Positions 27,040 through 33,985 of a stretch of 64,000 bases of DNA are shown piece after piece. Origin of the DNA: Paenibacillus sp. OV219 (lineage in GTDB: Bacteria > Bacillota > Bacilli > Paenibacillales > Paenibacillaceae); NCBI RefSeq assembly GCF_900110075.1, contig NZ_FOCJ01000001.1, forward strand, positions 1-64,000, given 5' to 3'. The translations under genes and the position numbers were made by a program. The notes under the pieces are model-generated. The model ran no database searches. It was not told the DNA's origin and was given only the letters and a program-made list of their open reading frames with translations. Position 1 is the stretch's first letter. The number at the start of each line of letters is the position of its first letter.

Positions 27040-27344
27040 TCCTTGTGTAGATTTGGATACTGCTTTTTTAGATATTCATTCTCCGCCTTCACATAAGCCA
27101 GTTCTTCTTCCAGACTTGCGAACTTCGTTTTGGGCCTTCCTTTGTGGAACGTGTTCTGTCCACGACCATCTTCTAACGAAACTCCGTTTTGGGACTTCTT
27201 AACCCAAACGAGCACCTGACATTTACTACGTATATTCAACTGTTTCGCTACTTCTCGAGAACTTACCCCTGACTCATACAGACGAATGGCTTCACTTTTT
27301 AATTGCTCTGTGTATTGGATGAATACTTGTCCCTTTTTTGCCAT
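27036..27344 (-). CDS. IS3-family transposase OrfA (helix-turn-helix)
   Basis: 102 aa from the ATG at 27344, which has GGAGGGGAT upstream. A longer frame starting at 27413 would begin outside the inverted repeat and is rejected. The HTH_Tnp_1-type segment is EQLKSEAIRLYESGVSSREV, followed by AKQLNIRSKCQVLVWVKK. A leucine/glutamate-rich C-terminus (LEEELAYVKAENEYLKK) is the usual dimerising coiled coil. It binds the inverted repeats. It overlaps orfB by four bases (27036-27039). Confidence 0.9.
   Translation of the reverse strand: MAKKGQVFIQYTEQLKSEAIRLYESGVSSREVAKQLNIRSKCQVLVWVKKSQNGVSLEDGRGQNTFHKGRPKTKFASLEEELAYVKAENEYLKKQYPNLHKE
27063..27069 (-). promoter_or_regulatory. -1 programmed ribosomal frameshift site
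   Basis: On the minus strand the heptamer is A AAA AAG, positioned as X-XXY-YYZ in the orfA frame (codons CTA AAA AAG). Shifting back one base enters the orfB frame without a stop, giving a ...KKAVSKSTQGVTQKGERF junction. This is the classic slippery sequence of the IS3 family. Confidence 0.85.
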
Positions 27345-27410
27345 GAAAAAATCCCCTCCGGTTGCAGCTTTCAAGTCCATTGTACCAGTGGACTTTTCTT
27401 CACTGTCAAC

Positions 27411-27861
27411 CATAAGGGGATAATATCAATGTTGCGGGCTTTTTTAGTTATCGGATCAAGTTCTTGTCATTTTACGATGTCAAGAACATTGTCCGATTTC
27501 CGATTCCCGTTTAGTGATAAGAACATTATCCGATTACCGACGAGACTACGACAGAAGGGGAGGGGGATTAAGCTAACGGGGCAGTTATGCGGTATCTTTT
27601 ATTTATACTCAATTAATACCGTGAATATGGTTTTGGAATTTAATACCATTATGTTGAGTCGTCGGCACAAGGCAGGCATCACAACCCTTCTGAAGATTGC
27701 GTGAAGATGAGCGCATTAACAGTAGAGTAGAAGAAGCTTGGAATGAATGACCCAATACAGATTTTGCAAATGATCGTTCAGATGAAAGGATTTGAAAGTT
27801 AATAGCACCCAGATATATAAACGTTTCATCATAATAAATTATAAAGATAGAAGGTGTTGTT
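27411..27861. other. Gene-free stretch with transposon-end repeats and repeat copy F
   Basis: TCGGATCAAGTTCTTGTCA and TGTCAAGAACATTGTCCGA (27452-27498) form an imperfect inverted repeat. A third variant, TGATAAGAACATTATCCGA, follows at about 27515. These look like multiple terminal repeats of a lost transposon, as in IS21-type ends. TTAAGCTAACGGGGCAG (27568) is a partial dispersed repeat. From 27600 to 27861 I see only short meaningless frames and the ribosome binding site of the GNAT gene. Confidence 0.45.
27567..27589. repeat. Dispersed repeat core, copy F
   Basis: ATTAAGCTAACGGGGCAGTTAT matches the right half of copies C and E. It is the first copy after the giant operon and IS element. 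Confidence 0.55.
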
Positions 27862-28350
27862 ATGATAAAAATTGAATTAATGGAAGCTTCCGTAGACGAG
27901 AAATGTGTTGTTCACAATCTATCTCAGTTCTACCTTTATGAATTCAGTACATACATGTCTTCCATTGCATTGGGGGATAATGCGCTTTATAATGGGCTTC
28001 CTGATTTGGATGAATATTGGGAGCATCCTAACCGAATAGCATTCATTATTCGGGTAGATAGCGAACTGGCGGGGTTTGTTCTTGTTATCAAAGGACTAGA
28101 TGATGAACCGAACCAGATTGGTGAGTTTTTTATAATGAAAAAGTTTAACGGTAAGGGTGTTGGAAAGACTGTCGCTACAAAAATTTTTGACATGTTTCCA
28201 GGAAAATGGCTTATTCATGAGATGTGGAACAATTATAAAGCTCAAGCATTCTGGCGTAGTGTCATATCTTCATATACGAGTGGTGAGTATCGGGAGTATT
28301 ACGATGACCGTAGAAGACCATTTCAAGAATTTATCACAAACAAAACTTAA
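27862..28350 (+). CDS. GNAT-family N-acetyltransferase
   Basis: 162 aa, ATG with AGAAGGTGTTGTT upstream. It has the GNAT core: strand-4 region FIIRVDSELAGFVLVIKGL, then NQIGEFFIMKKFNGKGVGKT, in which the acetyl-CoA pyrophosphate-binding loop Q/RxxGxG/A appears as 'NGKGVGKTVA'. ...WNNYKAQAFWRSVISSYTSG is the typical motif-B end ('N..A..FW...'). It transfers an acetyl group from acetyl-CoA to an unknown amine. It lies alone between repeat copies F and G, followed by a terminator hairpin. Confidence 0.9.
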   Translation: MIKIELMEASVDEKCVVHNLSQFYLYEFSTYMSSIALGDNALYNGLPDLDEYWEHPNRIAFIIRVDSELAGFVLVIKGLDDEPNQIGEFFIMKKFNGKGVGKTVATKIFDMFPGKWLIHEMWNNYKAQAFWRSVISSYTSGEYREYYDDRRRPFQEFITNKT

Positions 28351-28389
28351 TGGTATATCTTCTATTATAATTGGACTATGCATCTATCG

Positions 28390-28416
28390 TTGAACTAACG
28401 AAGAACGATAGCTCAA
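28390..28416. repeat. Dispersed repeat core, copy G
   Basis: TTGAACTAACG-AAGAA-CGATAGCTCAA, a near-perfect palindrome matching copies A and D. It sits 40 bases after the GNAT stop codon and directly before a terminator hairpin. Confidence 0.65.
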
Positions 28417-28423
28417 TTCAAAA

Positions 28424-28459
28424 CGAAAATGCAACCGATCAATTTGTCGGTTGCGTTTC
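28424..28459. terminator. Hairpin terminator, GNAT gene / convergent 198-aa gene
   Basis: GCAACCGA / TCGGTTGC stem flanked by A-rich and T-rich sides, so it could serve both strands. Confidence 0.55.
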
Positions 28460-28516
28460 ACAAATATAATATCTCATAAATAAGAGAGACGAAGGCTCGA
28501 AGCCAAACATCTCTTA

Positions 28517-29113
28517 TTAATCTGAAGATAATCGTCTATTTAAAATAATTAAGCATGAATTTGTTGAATTTATTGAATTAATAATGCTCTCTCTTATTTC
28601 TTTAATTGCTTGTGACATAACATATTGAGGATTAACTAATCTTATATTCGGGGGTTGTATATCTGCCCATTCTTTCCATTCCTTGATTCTTCTCCAGTTT
28701 GAGGAATGTATCTGAATGATAAATGTACAATTTATGATGTTTCGATCATTTGAGCGAAAATGCATAATCTCATCGTCATTTAGTTGTGGAATAACTCCTT
28801 GTTTCAAAATATTCTCCCATGCGGAGCAACGTAAGTGGTTAGAACCTGAGTTCAGAGGCTCAAATAAACTTTGAATGATAGGACCTTCCGTTGCAAAGAC
28901 TTTCATTTTTTGAAGCAATTGAAGATTGACGGCTAATTCATCTTTTAAATATTTTAAACATGCTTCCTTAGTATCTTCTTGAATTTTAATTTTCTCTTGT
29001 TCTTGAGCTACTTTATTCGTTTTTAATTCCTTGCTCGATATTAACTGAGCACCAAGAAAGCCAAGACCAGTGCCCAATAAATTGAAGGTGAAATCACTGA
29101 ACCATCCCATCAT
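28517..29113 (-). CDS. Membrane-anchored 198-aa protein of unknown function
   Basis: The ATG at 29113 (ATGATG) follows GAAGGGAAG. One N-terminal hydrophobic helix (residues ~6-26, FTFNLLGTGLGFLGAQLI) is followed by a charged coiled coil (about 30-75) and a helical C-terminal domain. The layout matches the membrane-anchored 'phage-abortive/effector-like' small proteins common in accessory regions, but no named family is recognised. It is AT-rich and convergent with the GNAT gene. Repeat copy H lies upstream. Confidence 0.6.
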   Translation of the reverse strand: MMGWFSDFTFNLLGTGLGFLGAQLISSKELKTNKVAQEQEKIKIQEDTKEACLKYLKDELAVNLQLLQKMKVFATEGPIIQSLFEPLNSGSNHLRCSAWENILKQGVIPQLNDDEIMHFRSNDRNIINCTFIIQIHSSNWRRIKEWKEWADIQPPNIRLVNPQYVMSQAIKEIRESIINSINSTNSCLIILNRRLSSD

Positions 29114-29190
29114 TACATCGACGCTTCCCTTCTCACAGGGGTTAATACTCTATTAATATGAGAAGATATTAATTCTAGTACTTTTCATAA

Positions 29191-29264
29191 AACGATAGTT
29201 GCACTACGAAGAACAGGCTGCAGATCGATCGGCACCCTGTTGCGCTAACGGGCAAATAGCTCAA
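29191..29264. repeat. Dispersed repeat, copy H (variant hairpin)
   Basis: AACGATAGTTGCACTACGAAGAACAGG, then CTGCAGATCGATCGGCACCCTG, then TTGCGCTAACGGGCAAATAGCTCAAT. The two end cores are like the other copies, but the central hairpin sequence differs. Confidence 0.5.
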
Positions 29265-29322
29265 TCAGACAAAGGGTACAATCCATATATCAATTAATAC
29301 ATTGGTACTAGGAAGTGAAAAT

Positions 29323-29790
29323 GTGAACAAACAATCCTTGCTTGAATGGGAAGCTAAACATAACGCAATAAAACAAACCATTGATGGCTTCTGGAGTTGT
29401 TTTAGAAAATGGCGAAAAGAAGAAAAGGATGATTATCATAAAACATTCTATGGTAAGTTGTATGAAGAATTCATTAGTGTACACGAACGAGCAATATATC
29501 TAAAATATACATTTAGTCTTGAAGAAGCAGTAATTTTTTGTTCAGTCTATATTTTTTATTTGGAAGAAAGCATCGGTACATATGACATTGAATTTACTTT
29601 AGACGGGCAGATTGCCGACGACTATTTAGATTTTGGCGATGTCTTACTTAAAGATAGGATTTTAAAAATAAAACATAATTTAAGAATTGCTCGTAATGCC
29701 TTGAAAGAGGGTGTTGAAATAAGAACCATTTCAAATATTACCGAAATTGATTCTAAATACATACAGATTTTGAAGGAGAAGTATTGTTAA
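29323..29790 (+). CDS. Uncharacterised 155-aa helical protein
   Basis: The GTG at 29323 is chosen because AGGAAG lies 7-8 bases upstream; an in-frame TTG at 29302 is less likely. The protein is strongly helical and charged (LLEWEAKHNAIKQTIDGFWSCF, then EEAVIFCSVYIFYLEESIGTY), with no signal or membrane helix. No family recognised. Its TAA stop is itself part of repeat copy I (...TGTTAAGCTAACGGGC), so gene and repeat are fused. Confidence 0.6.
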   Translation: MNKQSLLEWEAKHNAIKQTIDGFWSCFRKWRKEEKDDYHKTFYGKLYEEFISVHERAIYLKYTFSLEEAVIFCSVYIFYLEESIGTYDIEFTLDGQIADDYLDFGDVLLKDRILKIKHNLRIARNALKEGVEIRTISNITEIDSKYIQILKEKYC

Positions 29791-29813
29791 GCTAACGGGC
29801 ACAATAGTTGAAT
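29787..29813. repeat. Dispersed repeat core, copy I
   Basis: TTAAGCTAACGGGCACAATAGTTGAAT. It overlaps the stop codon of the upstream gene and ends 20 bases before the next start codon. Confidence 0.65.
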
Positions 29814-29833
29814 ATGCCATATAGGGTGATGAA

Positions 29834-30208
29834 ATGAAATTAATCGGTAGTATAACAGAACAGGATTTCAGACGTCAGCTTTTGAGGTCGCATGACGCTC
29901 TGTTTACTCAAGTTCCAGAAGGTAATACGAAACTAAGGATACTACAAAATAAATATTCTAACTTAGCTACGGCGTACAGCCTCCATTGGATACCAGAGCA
30001 AGGGGAAGACATAGTAACTTACCTTATAAATACGGATATAGTTGCGATAGTCGAGACCGACCGTCATGATTCGAGCGTAGAACCTATAATTAAAACAATG
30101 ACGGTTTCAAAATACAAGATTGGACTGTCTATGAAAGACCAAATTAAATTGGCAGTTGCTCTAGATTTGGCTCAAGAAGATTTGAGGCGCAATGGAACTA
30201 ACAAGTAA
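29834..30208 (+). CDS. Uncharacterised 124-aa protein
   Basis: ATG at 29834 with GGGTGATGAA upstream. A compact alpha/beta-looking protein: MKLIGSITEQDFRRQLLRSH, then the strand-rich TYLINTDIVAIVETDR, and a C-terminal helix (KDQIKLAVALDLAQEDL). No signal peptide. I do not recognise the family. The TAA stop is embedded in repeat copy J (AAGTAACGGGCAG). Confidence 0.6.
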   Translation: MKLIGSITEQDFRRQLLRSHDALFTQVPEGNTKLRILQNKYSNLATAYSLHWIPEQGEDIVTYLINTDIVAIVETDRHDSSVEPIIKTMTVSKYKIGLSMKDQIKLAVALDLAQEDLRRNGTNK

Positions 30209-30220
30209 CGGGCAGATTAG
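30195..30220. repeat. Dispersed repeat core, copy J
   Basis: GAACTAACAAGTAACGGGCAGATTAG. It contains the stop codon of the 124-aa gene and touches the start of the next frame. Confidence 0.6.
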
Positions 30221-30447
30221 TGGAACGATTTGCTTATATTTCAAGATACTATTATCGTGTTGCAATTTATATATTACATAGTTTGCAGCAAAGTTTAATT
30301 TGGTTTTTATTCTTTTTACTATTTATAAGTTTGTTAGTTACTTTTAGGGTATCGGATTCGAATCGAAGCTTTGGTAAACAATTCTTTAGTGTTTGCATTG
30401 GTCTTTTTTTTTTGGTGGATTGCTGTAATAATTATAGTGTTCGTTAA
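30220..30447 (+). pseudogene. Small membrane protein, possibly frameshifted at a T10 tract
   Basis: GTG at 30220. The 75-aa frame has one hydrophobic helix (about 27-42) and ends in an unnatural-looking tail just after ten consecutive T residues at about 30404-30413. One extra T would continue in frame as FFFWWIAVIIIVFVKAF and reach a stop at the repeat core near 30480, giving a second transmembrane helix. So it is probably a two-helix protein with a homopolymer slip (mutation, phase variation or sequencing error). No family recognised. Confidence 0.4.
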
Positions 30448-30462
30448 AGCATTTTCGTTATA

Positions 30463-30502
30463 TTTATATCATTCCTTAAGCTAATGGGTAGAAGAGTTTA
30501 AT
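30463..30502. repeat. Dispersed repeat, copy K
   Basis: TTTATATCATTCCTTAAGCTAATGGGTAGAAGAGTTTAAT. It shares its first 20 bases with copy B at 1188-1207. Confidence 0.6.
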
Positions 30503-30606
30503 ATCGAGGGACGAAATGTACTCATTATTTTATAACGTAATGAGGAAAGCGCGACAAAAGAACAATTGGGACGTATAATTGGGATCCAAAAAGTGGGGTT
30601 TGAACG

Positions 30607-30996
30607 ATGAAAATACTTTTTCGCATGATGATTCTTTTAGTGATTGTTACTTCTATGACGTTTCTATTCGGTTGCAGCAACAAAAGCGACAACCAGTCAG
30701 AAGATGCAGTTGTAAAAGAAGAGAAAATAGTCGGTAATGAAAAAATCGAATTAGGATTGTCAGAAGACATAAAAAAATTAACAATAACACAATTGAGTCA
30801 AATATCGGAGGATATGACTTACAAAGAGGTTGTAAGTACACTAGGTAATACCAAAGACATTGGTTCTGGGTTATATATATTCAGATATGAGTATGAGGAT
30901 GGTCAATTTCTTGACATTACCTTTGGAAATTATGATGAAACAATACGCAAAGAAAATTATATAGCCATTCAGAAAATGATAAGTGATACTAATTGA
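30607..30996 (+). CDS. Small lipoprotein, 129 aa
   Basis: ATG at 30607, 9 bases after GGGG. It has a lipoprotein signal peptide with lipobox LFGC (cysteine at residue 23), so it is predicted to be lipid-anchored on the outer face of the cytoplasmic membrane. After a polar linker comes a ~70-residue domain, LTITQLSQISEDMTYKEVVS, then LGNTKDIGSGLYIFRYEYEDGQFLDITF. This resembles the SmpA/OmlA or BLIP-like 'MTYxEVxxxLG' fold used in protein-binding lipoproteins. Ligand unknown. Repeat copies flank it on both sides. Confidence 0.75.
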   Translation: MKILFRMMILLVIVTSMTFLFGCSNKSDNQSEDAVVKEEKIVGNEKIELGLSEDIKKLTITQLSQISEDMTYKEVVSTLGNTKDIGSGLYIFRYEYEDGQFLDITFGNYDETIRKENYIAIQKMISDTN

Positions 30997-31018
30997 TTAA
31001 ACTAAACGGGTACGGAAG
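30997..31018. repeat. Dispersed repeat core, copy L (degenerate)
   Basis: TTAAACTAAACGGGTACGGA begins at the base after the lipoprotein stop codon. Confidence 0.45.
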
Positions 31019-31082
31019 TACAACAAATGTAACACGATTGAAATCCTGTCTTCATCACAGTTTAATGAAGTGCGTCTATAAT

Positions 31083-31147
31083 AAATCTCAACCCCCTTTA
31101 ATAAATATAACTTAGACCCGCAGCCCGTTGCTGTGGGTCTCTTTTTT
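31083..31147 (+). repeat. Terminator-type dispersed repeat, copy 2
   Basis: AAATCTCAACCCCC...AAATATAACTTAG plus the hairpin AGACCCGCAGC / GCTGTGGGTCT and a T-run; nearly identical to 5227-5290. A weak repeat core (AATAACAGGGAGGATAATAG) follows at about 31154. Confidence 0.7.
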
Positions 31148-31234
31148 ATTTGAAATAACAGGGAGGATAATAGAATTTATCTGAAGAAATTTAGTTAAAG
31201 AAATAAAGAGATCACTAGTAGAGGATGAGGAATT

Positions 31235-32371
31235 ATGAACTTTACACCACTATCCCGGTTTATCGATCGAATCACCTCCTGGCGCATTCCGTGGGCGGAA
31301 GTGCTTGTTATGCATCGCAATGAGATTGTCTTCCGCTACCGAGCAGGCTTCGTCGATCTGGAAGCGAAGACCCCAATTGATGAGGACAGGATTATCTATC
31401 TCTATTCGCTGACGAAAATACTGACGTGCACGGCCGCACTTCAATTGGTTGAAAAGGGAGCGATTCTGCTCGGCGATCCGATCTCCGCCTATCTGCCAGA
31501 GTTCACCGAAGTGGTGGTGGGAAAGAAGCAGATGGAGGATGGTGTTACAACGAAGTTGTCGGAACGTCCGATCACGGTTCGCGATCTATTCACGATGACA
31601 GCCGGCTTCTCCTACGACCTCACTTCGCCTTCCATACGGGAGGCTGTGGAACGAACGAACGGCCGGGTGCCGACTCGTGAGTTTGCTAGGGCCCTCGCCA
31701 AGGAGCCGCTGCTGTTCGAGCCGGGGACTCGGTGGAACTACAGTCTGTGCCATGACGTTCTTGCAGCGCTTGTTGAGGAGGTCGGCGGAAGGCGGTTCAG
31801 CACATACGTGCGTGAAGAAATTACTGGACCGCTAGGAATGCTCGACACAGGTTTCCATCTGTCAGAAGCGCAGCTTAGCCGTCTTGCGCCGCAATATGAA
31901 TTTAATGATGCGCTTGGCAAGGCCGTTCGAATGGACGGCAACTGGTACCGCATCGGCATGGAATTCGATAGTGGCGGAGCAGGCCTGCTGTCAACCGTAA
32001 GCGATTATTCGCTTTTCCTGAACACGCTGACCAATCGCGGCACAAGCCCGGATGGCGTTCGCATCTTGTCACCTGCCAGCGTCGATCTGATGAGGACTGA
32101 CCATCTGACCGAGCACACGCGGAGCGACTACAACTGGGAGCATCACGCCGGTTACGGTTATGGGCTTGGTGTAAGAACCCATATCTCTAAAGCGGGCAGC
32201 GGTTCAATATCCCCGCTCGGCGAGTTTGGCTGGAGTGGCGCGGCCGGCAGCTTCGCGATCATCGATCCCGAGTCGCAGTTGACCGTCATGTATGCGCAGC
32301 ATTTGGTGAACAATCAGGAGCCTTACGTACATCCTCGATTAAAAAACATTGTGTACTCCTGCCTGTCGTAA
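31235..32371 (+). CDS. Beta-lactamase-family serine hydrolase (class C/esterase type)
   Basis: 378 aa, ATG with GATGAGGAATT upstream. PF00144-type fold with the SxxK motif S58-L-T-K61 (nucleophile and general base) in 'YLYSLTKILTCTAALQL', and the second motif at Y169 as Y-S-L instead of the usual Y-x-N. FEPGTRWNYS and GYGYGLGV are further family landmarks. No signal peptide, so probably a cytoplasmic esterase or peptidase and not a resistance enzyme. The downstream SGNH hydrolase starts 52 bases later on the same strand and could be cotranscribed. Confidence 0.88.
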   Translation: MNFTPLSRFIDRITSWRIPWAEVLVMHRNEIVFRYRAGFVDLEAKTPIDEDRIIYLYSLTKILTCTAALQLVEKGAILLGDPISAYLPEFTEVVVGKKQMEDGVTTKLSERPITVRDLFTMTAGFSYDLTSPSIREAVERTNGRVPTREFARALAKEPLLFEPGTRWNYSLCHDVLAALVEEVGGRRFSTYVREEITGPLGMLDTGFHLSEAQLSRLAPQYEFNDALGKAVRMDGNWYRIGMEFDSGGAGLLSTVSDYSLFLNTLTNRGTSPDGVRILSPASVDLMRTDHLTEHTRSDYNWEHHAGYGYGLGVRTHISKAGSGSISPLGEFGWSGAAGSFAIIDPESQLTVMYAQHLVNNQEPYVHPRLKNIVYSCLS

Positions 32372-32423
32372 GGGATCCGGACAGAAGACCGCGGCTCGGG
32401 AGTTCGAAATAGGAGTGATCGTT

Positions 32424-33062
32424 ATGAACGATGCCAAGCTGAATGAATACCGCATGCTGAACCAGCACGCCCAAAAAGGGCAAATCTTATTTGTAGGATC
32501 TTCGTTAATGGAAGCATTTCCAATTTATGAAATGCAGCTGATGTTGAAGCTTGGTCTTGACCTTGTTATCTATAATCGTGGAATTGGTGGTACGACGACC
32601 GCAGATTTGCTGCAATCGATGGATGCGTGTATTTTTGATTTGGAGCCAAGCAAGCTCTTTATTAATATCGGCTCGAATGATATTGGAGCCACGGGGAATG
32701 ACGGGTATAGCAAAGACACCCTGCTTATGAATTACACTACCATTTTGGATCAGATTAAAGAACGATTACCGCAGTGCGAAGTATTCGTGATGGCCTACTA
32801 TCCGATCAATGCGCAAGCGGACTTTGGAATCGATGCAATTGATAAGATTCCGATGTTTACTACTCGAACAAACGCCAACATTCAAGAGGCGAATGAAGCA
32901 ATCGAGCAATTAGCCAAGCAGCATGGATTTTCATTCATTAACGTGAACGAAGGCTTAACAGACGAGGAAGGGAATTTGAAGCCGGAATTCTCCGTGGAAG
33001 GCATCCATTTATGGCCGAACGCCTATACGGTCATACTGAATAATATGAAAAGGTATTTGTAA
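32424..33062 (+). CDS. SGNH/GDSL-family hydrolase
   Basis: 212 aa from the ATG at 32424, with AGGAG 8 bases upstream; a longer in-frame start at 32349 lies inside the previous gene and is rejected. Block I is ILFVGSSLME (GDS replaced by GSS; the nucleophile serine is about residue 27), block II is NRGIGGTT, block III is INIGSNDIG and block V is EGIHLWPNAY. A cytoplasmic ester hydrolase of the carbohydrate- or lipid-deacylating type; the substrate cannot be told. It has the same orientation as the serine hydrolase upstream. Confidence 0.88.
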   Translation: MNDAKLNEYRMLNQHAQKGQILFVGSSLMEAFPIYEMQLMLKLGLDLVIYNRGIGGTTTADLLQSMDACIFDLEPSKLFINIGSNDIGATGNDGYSKDTLLMNYTTILDQIKERLPQCEVFVMAYYPINAQADFGIDAIDKIPMFTTRTNANIQEANEAIEQLAKQHGFSFINVNEGLTDEEGNLKPEFSVEGIHLWPNAYTVILNNMKRYL

Positions 33063-33116
33063 ATCCAGACAATAAGTTATATTTCACTTACCCACACTCG
33101 AAGGAGACCTTACCTC

Positions 33117-33530
33117 ATGTCCGGAATGAACTTCATATCATCCCTCTTAAACGGCCAGTCTTTTCAGCCATCTGGATCGAAATTGGTCATTGCAGATTGG
33201 AAAGCAGAAGGGACGCCAGAGGGCAGTGAACCGATGCCAATTGCGCCACTGCACCGGCATCTTGTTGATGATGAAGCGTGGTATGTACTCGAGGGACGGC
33301 TAGCTTTTCAAATTGATGATGAGATTATTGAAGCTAGTAGCGGACAAGCGGTCATCGTACCGAGCGGAAAGGCGCATACGTATTGGAATCCGGCGCCAGA
33401 AGAAGCGCGGTATCTGCTTATTATGACGGCTACGATTAGCACGCTTATCGAAGAGGTCCATAGGACGACCGACCGCAGCTGGGATAAAATGAAGGCGTTG
33501 TTCAGCGAATATGAGTCGGAGCTTCTGTAA
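33117..33530 (+). CDS. Cupin-domain protein
   Basis: 137 aa, ATG after GAAGGAGACC. A single conserved beta-barrel cupin with metal-binding motif 1 PLHRHLVDDEAWYVLEGRLAF (His, His, Glu) and motif 2 PSGKAHTYWNP (His). Such proteins bind a metal and a small ligand; no enzyme activity can be assigned. It is closed by a strong hairpin at 33589. Confidence 0.85.
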   Translation: MSGMNFISSLLNGQSFQPSGSKLVIADWKAEGTPEGSEPMPIAPLHRHLVDDEAWYVLEGRLAFQIDDEIIEASSGQAVIVPSGKAHTYWNPAPEEARYLLIMTATISTLIEEVHRTTDRSWDKMKALFSEYESELL

Positions 33531-33588
33531 GTTGAGACTCGAAGCGTCTAGCTCCTTTGCTTATCGCAGCACCAACTTGTCCCAAAAG

Positions 33589-33615
33589 AAAGAGCAGCTT
33601 AAGGAGCTGCTCTTT
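33589..33615. terminator. Bidirectional intrinsic terminator
   Basis: AAAGAGCAGCT / AGCTGCTCTTT stem with flanking A and T runs, between the convergent cupin gene and the 87-aa gene at 33622. Confidence 0.8.
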
Positions 33616-33621
33616 CATCTA

Positions 33622-33885
33622 TTAACGGTAGCGCTTCAGCAAGAGGATGCCGCTAATGTCGGATGTTTTTTTGCGGTAGACGATTTTGAAGCCGATGTCG
33701 TTATCAAGCAAGCAATTTAAGGCGTTTATGAGCAGACCACCTGCAAAAAGACTATTCCTGCAAGGATAAGCGCTGCCGATGACGCGGACAGAAACGATTC
33801 TGCGCGCAGAACCGGAAATCAGAGGGTTGCGTGACCAAGTAATAAGCACCAGATCAGGCTGTTGAACTGCTTTTGTACGAGCCAT
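33622..33885 (-). CDS. Small basic protein, 87 aa
   Basis: The true start is ATG at 33885, because AAAGGGGGAA lies just upstream on the minus strand; a longer frame from 34389 runs antisense through the DUF429 gene and is rejected. The peptide (MARTKAVQQPDLVLITWSRN, ending in DISGILLLKRYR) is basic with hydrophobic strands and no clear membrane helix. No family recognised. It is divergent from the DUF429 gene, with about 100 bases between them as a shared promoter region. Confidence 0.6.
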   Translation of the reverse strand: MARTKAVQQPDLVLITWSRNPLISGSARRIVSVRVIGSAYPCRNSLFAGGLLINALNCLLDNDIGFKIVYRKKTSDISGILLLKRYR

Positions 33886-33985
33886 TTTAGGGTTCCCCCT
33901 TTCGAGTTTGATCCCTATAGTAAATGCTAGTTTCATAGAAAAGGTGCAAATGCTCGCGAAGGTGAAAGGAACGAGGGAACTGCAA

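Larger units (their letters stand above)
26150..27410 (-). mobile_element. IS3-family (IS150-like) insertion sequence
   Basis: Imperfect ~20-bp terminal inverted repeats enclose two overlapping transposase frames: GTAGACAGTGAAAAAAAGTC at 26150-26169 and, read on the other strand, GTTGACAGTGAAGAAAAGTC at 27391-27410. Total length is about 1.26 kb, normal for the family. No clear 3-4 bp target duplication is visible, so the exact ends are uncertain by a few bases or one flank has been rearranged. Both transposase frames and the frameshift signal appear intact, so the element may be active. Confidence 0.85.

Noticed and set aside
27345..27413. Longer OrfA beginning at 27413
   Set aside because: It would begin outside the inverted repeat, while the ATG at 27344 has a strong ribosome binding site.
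27567..31020. Classical integron attC sites
   Set aside because: The cores (TAAGCTAACGGGC) do not match the RYYYAAC/GTTRRRY consensus exactly and no integron integrase is visible; kept only as an analogy.
31235..32371. Beta-lactamase resistance gene
   Set aside because: No signal peptide and the second motif is Y-S-L, which fits esterase-like relatives better than true class C beta-lactamases.
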